Shown in pieces: positions 7,915 to 11,249 of a stretch of DNA of 11,249 nt. The translations under genes were made by a program, and so were the position numbers. The stretch spans positions 1 to 11,249 of the forward strand of contig CAYLJO010000197.1 in the NCBI GenBank assembly GCA_964383905.1. The letters run 5' to 3'. Each line of letters begins with the position of its first letter. Within the stretch, counting starts at the first letter, position 1. The stretch comes from CAYLJO01 sp964383905 (lineage in GTDB: Bacteria; Acidobacteriota; Blastocatellia; Pyrinomonadales; Pyrinomonadaceae). The notes beneath the pieces were generated by a model, which did not search any database, was not told the origin of the DNA, and was given only the letters and a program-made list of their open reading frames with translations.

Positions 7915-8572
7915 TTTGACGGACCTCCGGGACTTCTTGCCGGATGATCGCCTCGATGCCTGCCTTCAAAGTGAAATCGGCTGCACCGCACCCCTGGCAG
8001 CCGCCGCCCATGCGCAGGTAAACAATGCCGTCTTTGACGTTAATGAGCTCGACGAAGCCGGCGTGAGCTGACACACCTGGGTTGATCTGGTGATCCAAAA
8101 GATACTGGATCTTCTCCTGAGGATCACGTCCGATGAGCTGCATACGGTCAAATATCTGTCCGCTTGTGAGGGCCAGCCCCGAGGTCAGATAAGCGCTGAG
8201 AACCGCTTCCACACTTGGGCCGATCTCTCTCCAGTCACCGTTAACGGTTTTGGTGATGACCAGCAGGTGCCCGATCATCGAGACTTTTGTGACGCCATCA
8301 ATCTCGAAAAGTTTCTCGGCCAGCGGTTCTCCCTGTGTCTCTTCCTTCCTCGTAAAACTCACGGAGCCAACGTAAAGGGTCTTTTCAACCGTAAACCGGC
8401 AGATCGAATCGTTACGCCTATCCACTTCAGACCTGATGACGATTTCCTGGCCCACTGTCTTACCCCCCCCGAACTGGTTATCCCTATCTTCGGATGATTC
8501 TTGACCTGTACCGAACTCATCTCCTCTCCGCTTGTCCAATAGCATTAATATAACACCCGTCCGGCCTGACAT
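7835..8572 (-). CDS. nfu: Nfu-type Fe-S cluster scaffold protein
   Basis: The middle part (RFTVEKTLYVGSVSF through PSVEAVLSAYL) matches the Nfu N-terminal domain. The C-terminal part is a NifU-like scaffold domain with Cys192-x-x-Cys195 (GGGCQGCGAADFTLK, then IRQEVPEVRQIIDVTDH) that carries a transient [4Fe-4S] cluster. The role is delivery of Fe-S clusters to client proteins in the cytoplasm; nearby clients could include FdhB, but that is speculation. The start is uncertain. The ATG at 8572 has no ribosome-binding site and its first 36 residues look non-conserved. GGAGAGGAG directly precedes an ATG at 8520 that lies in a different frame and enters the main frame only if reading shifts at the G8 run (8463-8470). 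The last residues (RPGKASTVFER) overlap the doxX fragment tail to tail. Confidence 0.85.
   Translation of the reverse strand: MSGRTGVILMLLDKRRGDEFGTGQESSEDRDNQFGGGKTVGQEIVIRSEVDRRNDSICRFTVEKTLYVGSVSFTRKEETQGEPLAEKLFEIDGVTKVSMIGHLLVITKTVNGDWREIGPSVEAVLSAYLTSGLALTSGQIFDRMQLIGRDPQEKIQYLLDHQINPGVSAHAGFVELINVKDGIVYLRMGGGCQGCGAADFTLKAGIEAIIRQEVPEVRQIIDVTDHAAGMNPYFRPGKASTVFER
8463..8470 (-). repeat. G8 homopolymer in the nfu 5' region
   Basis: Eight consecutive C on the + strand read as G8 on the coding strand, forming the heptamer G-GGG-GGG in the 8520 frame. A -1 slip or one extra G would join the well-initiated 8520 ATG to the conserved Nfu frame, giving about 228 residues. Without a shift the 8520 frame does not encode Nfu. 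Confidence 0.55.
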
Positions 8573-8826
8573 TACTAACGCGCGCCTGATTTTGCCTGCC
8601 CGCTTTGCCGGATTACCTCGAGCAATATGGGCATGCGCTTAATCTTTCTTCCCCGTCGCCACGGCTCTCCTTTAAGCGTCTGCCCCGGCTGTCCAGACCC
8701 GCCAGAGCTTCCGGGCTGCAAAGCAGAGTGGTAAAAGGCATGCCTGCCTCGTGTGCCGTTTATGCGGCCCGCTTCGGAGCGGCCCTCTATCCGGGGCCCG
8801 TCACCCTTGACGTTCAGGCCGTTCTA

Positions 8827-9294
8827 CTATCTGTTATTTAGGAACTTTTCGAACGCGTCGCTGACTTGTGAGGGTGTAATGCTATCACACGAGCGTGATA
8901 CTTCACGCCAAAAATTCTTGAACGCTGCTCCAACGTCCAACGGCGTGATGCTCTGCCAAGCGCTTGATTGTTCGTTGCTCGTCAAAATCGCCTGTGCGTG
9001 ATCCGGCACATCCGGAACTTTTCCACGTTCGCCGGCAAAGGATCGGACGGGGTAAGTTGGATAGTGACGCTTGGTAGAAGTAGCTACTTGAGGCTCAACC
9101 CACTGCCCCCTCCCCTTTAATTCACGCCTGATACCGAGAATCAAAAAAAAATCCGATGACCAGCAGGGGTAAAACAAACAACTACTCAAACATTGGATAC
9201 GACCGTTCGACTGCGAGGCTAATGCCGGCTCAAGACTTGGGGGCGCAGGTATTTTACTATCCGCTGGGGTTTTTATGTCAACTCCGCCTGCCAA
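8827..9294 (-). CDS. Hypothetical protein, weak
   Basis: I do not recognise this 155-residue ORF. It would begin at a TTG with no clear ribosome-binding site and contains no internal Met. The C-terminal half looks more protein-like, with two diverged copies of a 23-residue unit: SITPLDVGAAFKNFW and SITPSQVSDAFEKFL. Each copy contains a likely short helix. A TTGACA on the minus strand (9281-9276) with TAGTAA 16 bp on, or TAAAAT 19 bp on, could be a promoter, but it would lie inside the ORF, so a shorter product from a GTG or TTG start is possible. The N-terminal half is compositionally mixed. It may be a remnant or not coding at all. Confidence 0.25.
   Translation of the reverse strand: MAGGVDIKTPADSKIPAPPSLEPALASQSNGRIQCLSSCLFYPCWSSDFFLILGIRRELKGRGQWVEPQVATSTKRHYPTYPVRSFAGERGKVPDVPDHAQAILTSNEQSSAWQSITPLDVGAAFKNFWREVSRSCDSITPSQVSDAFEKFLNNR
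8839..8976. repeat. Diverged 69-bp tandem repeat, two copies
   Basis: Two adjacent units (about 8839-8907 and 8908-8976) align through shared blocks such as GAACGC (8851 and 8920) and similar GTAATGCT/GTGATGCT segments. The period of 69 bp is a multiple of three and keeps the minus-strand reading frame, where it appears as a repeated 23-residue unit. Confidence 0.5.
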
Positions 9295-9491
9295 TTAATA
9301 CGTGTTTGGCCCGCCAAAGATGAAGCGACTGTTGAGCGCCAGGTCGCAGGCCTTCCGCTGCGGAGGAAAAGAGATCAAGAATAAACCTGGATTCAATTCC
9401 GCCCGCACTCCCCTCAAGTCTTCTGCAGTGAATGCCCGTTAACCATAGACTCGACGGATTTACGCCGAACTCACCGATCGCCTGGGGCGAC

Positions 9492-9523
9492 TACATTCGA
9501 GCTCAACGAAGCATTCGAATGTA
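9492..9523 (-). terminator. Inverted repeat at the 3' end of pilZ
   Basis: TACATTCGA (9492-9500) and TCGAATGTA (9515-9523) are perfect 9-bp arms around a 14-nt loop. They span the pilZ stop codon (minus strand, 9503-9505). No T run follows on the minus strand, so a terminator role is only possible. Confidence 0.35.
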
Positions 9524-9898
9524 TCTGTGGTACAGCGCACGGTCTGACGAGCTTATCTCGTTGATCTTAACGCCTAACAGGTAGCCTGACCCCGGGACAC
9601 CTTTACGGAACTGCTCGTAGCGGACCGGTACGGCGTCTATTTCGACGTACCCCACGGGAAGCGCCAGCCTGAGCCTTAAGACGGTATTTAATTCGGTGAG
9701 ATCATGGCCATTAATTTGTAGGGAAGGCACAATGAGAGCCAGCCCGTCCATGCTGACGTCCCATGTCTGTCCTAACATGGTATGCGGGGAGCCTGAATGG
9801 CCGAGGTGTGCTCTATCTTCGGCAAGCGATACCCTGACGGGAATACGCACCGGATAGCGCACGCCGCGACGACGATTCTTGATAAGTCTACCCAACAT
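9503..9898 (-). CDS. Single-domain PilZ protein (c-di-GMP receptor)
   Basis: This 131-residue protein is made almost entirely of one PilZ domain, which binds cyclic di-GMP and relays it to motility, exopolysaccharide or other outputs. Both binding motifs are visible: the Arg motif RRGVR (residues 10-14) and D-x-S-x-x-G as DVSMDG (residues 47-52). The beta-barrel stretches TVLRLRLALPVGYVEIDAVPVRY and YLLGVKINEI follow. There is no attached effector domain or membrane segment, so it is probably a cytoplasmic adaptor. The start at 9898 lacks an obvious Shine-Dalgarno. It abuts one arm of an inverted repeat (9899-9970). The gene stands alone between a gene-poor stretch and the insertion sequence, which lies about 105 bp upstream and is transcribed towards it. 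Confidence 0.85.
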   Translation of the reverse strand: MLGRLIKNRRRGVRYPVRIPVRVSLAEDRAHLGHSGSPHTMLGQTWDVSMDGLALIVPSLQINGHDLTELNTVLRLRLALPVGYVEIDAVPVRYEQFRKGVPGSGYLLGVKINEISSSDRALYHRYIRMLR

Positions 9899-9970
9899 GT
9901 AGCCCAGACCCCGATGATCTCACAGCCAGAAGATGCCGGATCAAAAACAACGACTTTGTCTCTGGGCTAC
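9899..9970. repeat. 10-bp inverted repeat upstream of pilZ
   Basis: GTAGCCCAGA (9899-9908) and TCTGGGCTAC (9961-9970) are perfect reverse complements separated by 52 bp. The first arm touches the pilZ start codon where the Shine-Dalgarno should be, so pairing in the mRNA could hide the start. It could instead be a binding-site pair. Confidence 0.6.
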
Positions 9971-10010
9971 TGGCGAGGGTGAGTATCTCGCCGGTCATAT
10001 TGGGGTGGTC

Positions 10011-10958
10011 CTAAAAAGTGTTACACAAGAGTTGCTCCGCCAGTATCCCTTTCACTTTCTTGTTCTCAAGTTTTTGTCCGACTTCTTCGTCTCTTTTTTC
10101 GACGTACTGCCGTTCGTACTCTTCCGGACTCACATACCCTAAGCTCGAATGCCGGCGAATCCGATTGTCGTATCCTTCGATGTAGTTGAAGCTCTCCATC
10201 CGCGCCTCCTCCACATCCTCGAAGGCTCCCCCTTCGAGCAACTCCGCTTTGTAGCGCGAAAACAGACTCTCGGCATAGGCGTTGTCATAGCTCTCTCCGG
10301 CTCGACTCATTGATGCTCGTAATCCATGCTTGCTCAGTAGTCGTCGAAACTCCTTCCCGGCATATTGCCCGCCCCGATCACTATCCATGACCGCTTCGGC
10401 CAAAACTCCTCGACGCCGCACCATCATGTCAAAGGCAGCGATGACCAAGCTCTCTTCCATGTGCTCTTCGACCGCCCACCCCACGATCTTGCGCGAAAAC
10501 AAGTCAGTCCACGTCGCCAAGTATGCAAAGCTGCCGTCGGCTAGAGGCAAATAGGTAATGTCTCCGACTATGACCTGCTTTGGCTTCTCGGGTGGTAGTT
10601 TCTCACCTGCTAACAGATTCGCACTGTAGCCTAAACGATGCCTCGACGCGGTCGTCCGCGGTACAAAGGAGCGTGGCTGGATGGCTTGCAACCCCTGCTC
10701 CCGTAGCAGTCTCCTGACCTGATGCCGCCCCACTTTCATCCCGGCCGCTCGCAACTCGGCATAGATACGCCGCGAACCATAGCGCCGTGAATGATGCCAG
10801 AACACTTCCTTGACGGCCGCAGCCACCCCGGCATCGGCTTTCTCCACCTCTTTCAAAGAGCGGTAATAGGAGACTGCATTGACTCCCAACAGCTGGCACA
10901 AGTGACGTACCGGCCACTCGCTCGCTAACTCTGCGATCACGCGATATCTCGCCCTCAA
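10011..10958 (-). CDS. IS3-family transposase OrfB (DDE integrase)
   Basis: OrfB is the catalytic half of the IS3 transposase. Order of domains: an HTH_21-like N-terminal region with YGSRRIYAELR (residues 60-70), then an rve integrase core with the catalytic triad Asp133 (VGDITYLP), Asp194 (DSDRGGQY) and Glu230 (NAYAESLFSRYKAEL). That gives the DD(35)E spacing. The end has the usual YNxxRxHSSLGY-type motif (YDNRIRRHSSLGYVSPEEY). The common HSDRG motif reads DSDRG here. All catalytic residues are present and there is no internal stop, so the enzyme looks intact. It begins at TTG 10958, overlapping the orfA stop by 4 nt. It is more likely made as an OrfAB fusion by -1 frameshifting at 10985-10991, since its frame is open upstream to that site. 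Confidence 0.93.
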   Translation of the reverse strand: MRARYRVIAELASEWPVRHLCQLLGVNAVSYYRSLKEVEKADAGVAAAVKEVFWHHSRRYGSRRIYAELRAAGMKVGRHQVRRLLREQGLQAIQPRSFVPRTTASRHRLGYSANLLAGEKLPPEKPKQVIVGDITYLPLADGSFAYLATWTDLFSRKIVGWAVEEHMEESLVIAAFDMMVRRRGVLAEAVMDSDRGGQYAGKEFRRLLSKHGLRASMSRAGESYDNAYAESLFSRYKAELLEGGAFEDVEEARMESFNYIEGYDNRIRRHSSLGYVSPEEYERQYVEKRDEEVGQKLENKKVKGILAEQLLCNTF

Positions 10959-11221
10959 GTCGACTGGGAGAAAATGCTCAAGGCTTTTTTTAAGATGTCC
11001 CGCTCAGCTTCGACCTGCTTGAGCCGGGCGCGCAATTCGGCCACTTCCTGATCCGCTTGGTTTAGTGTGGAGCGTCGCGTCCTCTTCCACTTGTGTAAGA
11101 GGTTTTCACCAACACCGAGAGCTTGTGCCACGCTCCGCACCCCTTGACCATTCTCGATCATCTTCAAGGCGCCTTCTTTGAAGGCGTCATCGTACTTCCG
11201 ACGAGTTGTTGATTCTTTCAT
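10955..11221 (-). CDS. IS3-family OrfA (DNA-binding subunit)
   Basis: This 88-residue protein carries a helix-turn-helix (residues 8-45: RKYDDAFKEGALKMIENG, SVAQALGVGENLLHKWK) that recognises the IS ends. A leucine-zipper-like coiled coil follows (VAELRARLKQVEAERDILKKAL), used for dimerisation. GGAG lies 5 nt before the ATG. It overlaps orfB in the -1 frame near the 3' end, standard for IS3 elements. Confidence 0.92.
   Translation of the reverse strand: MKESTTRRKYDDAFKEGALKMIENGQGVRSVAQALGVGENLLHKWKRTRRSTLNQADQEVAELRARLKQVEAERDILKKALSIFSQST
10985..10991 (-). promoter_or_regulatory. A7 slippery site for -1 frameshift orfA to orfB
   Basis: In orfA the mRNA reads TTA AAA AAA GCC. Slipping back one base on A-AAA-AAA continues as AGC CTT GAG CAT TTT CTC and runs without a stop into the orfB frame (SLEHFLPVDLRARYR). 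This is the normal way IS3 elements make the full OrfAB transposase. Confidence 0.8.
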
Positions 11222-11249
11222 GGTTGCTCCATTATCGAAGCAACACTAG

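Larger units (their letters stand above)
8573..9502. other. Gene-poor region between nfu and pilZ
   Basis: About 930 bp carry no recognisable gene. The first 250 bp are upstream of nfu and should hold its promoter, though no convincing -35/-10 pair stands out. The + strand ORFs at 8605-8841 and 8753-9001 show no domain. The middle has a weak minus-strand ORF with a tandem repeat (see separate entries). Positions 9295-9491 appear to be plain intergenic DNA. Confidence 0.5.
10006..11249 (-). mobile_element. IS3-family insertion sequence (one end at or beyond the window edge)
   Basis: The element is defined by overlapping orfA (HTH) and orfB (DDE integrase) genes in the IS3 arrangement. The 3' side lies about 10001-10006 (TGGTCCTAAAAAGTGTTAC). 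At the other end the minus strand reads CTAGTGTTGC from 11249 inward. AGTGTTAC (10017-10024) and AGTGTTGC (11247-11240) match in 7 of 8 bases and are likely parts of the terminal inverted repeats, so a few bases of the upstream end probably lie outside the window. Target duplications cannot be judged. Confidence 0.85.

Noticed and set aside
8090..8497. 135-residue + strand ORF opposite nfu
   Set aside because: It lies antisense to conserved Nfu domain codons and has no recognisable features.
8605..8841. 78-residue + strand ORF and its minus-strand alternatives in the nfu upstream region
   Set aside because: Several frames are open because of GC-rich composition, but none shows a domain, a ribosome-binding site or a membrane pattern.
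1..11249. tRNA genes (including tRNA-Sec), rRNA, CRISPR arrays
   Set aside because: I saw no cloverleaf with conserved loops, no rRNA-like stretch and no regularly spaced identical repeats. A covariance-model scan would be needed to exclude small RNAs.

Overview
The window comes from a moderately GC-rich bacterium that makes selenoproteins. Its core is a membrane-bound, periplasm-facing formate dehydrogenase of the FDH-N (FdnGHI) type. The alpha subunit is read through an in-frame UGA as selenocysteine. The lineage is uncertain: the mix of FDH-N with FdhE, a DinB-fold protein, DoxX, an Nfu-type protein and PilZ would fit an Acidobacteriota-like soil or sediment organism, but this is a guess from gene style, not a demonstrated assignment.

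Positions 1-6813 form the formate dehydrogenase region, all on the + strand. It opens with the 3' part of fdhE, whose product is an FDH maturation zinc-ribbon protein. A gene-free leader of about 380 bp follows, with a possible promoter and three small inverted repeats. Next come fdhA (Tat-exported Mo/W-bisMGD catalytic subunit, Sec194), fdhB (four [4Fe-4S] clusters plus one membrane helix) and fdhC (di-heme cytochrome b). The fdhB stop overlaps the fdhC start as ATGA. A perfect 11-bp hairpin closes the operon. An FmdE-family gene with its own Shine-Dalgarno follows. Together the three subunits would oxidise formate outside the cytoplasmic membrane and pass electrons through the Fe-S chain and hemes to quinone. 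FdhE, and perhaps the FmdE-like protein, would help with maturation or cofactor handling. The selenocysteine machinery (selA, selB, selC) and fdhD are not in the window.

Positions 6814-7914 (+) hold a DinB-fold protein and a DoxX-family membrane protein that looks cut short at its C-terminus. It overlaps tail to tail with a minus-strand Nfu-type Fe-S scaffold gene (7835-8572). The 5' end of that gene contains a run of eight Gs, and there is a better ribosome-binding site in another frame.

Positions 8573-10000 are gene-poor. They hold one weak hypothetical ORF with a diverged 69-bp tandem repeat and one small single-domain PilZ gene (minus strand), flanked by inverted repeats. The window ends in an IS3-family insertion sequence (minus strand) with orfA and orfB and an A7 slippery site joining them by -1 frameshifting. 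Its upstream end lies at or beyond the window edge.

The most unusual features are a low-complexity insert of about 110 residues in the FdhA catalytic subunit, long charged tails on FdhB and FdhC, the structured leader before fdhA, and the possible frameshift in nfu. I did not find a clearly new multi-gene system.
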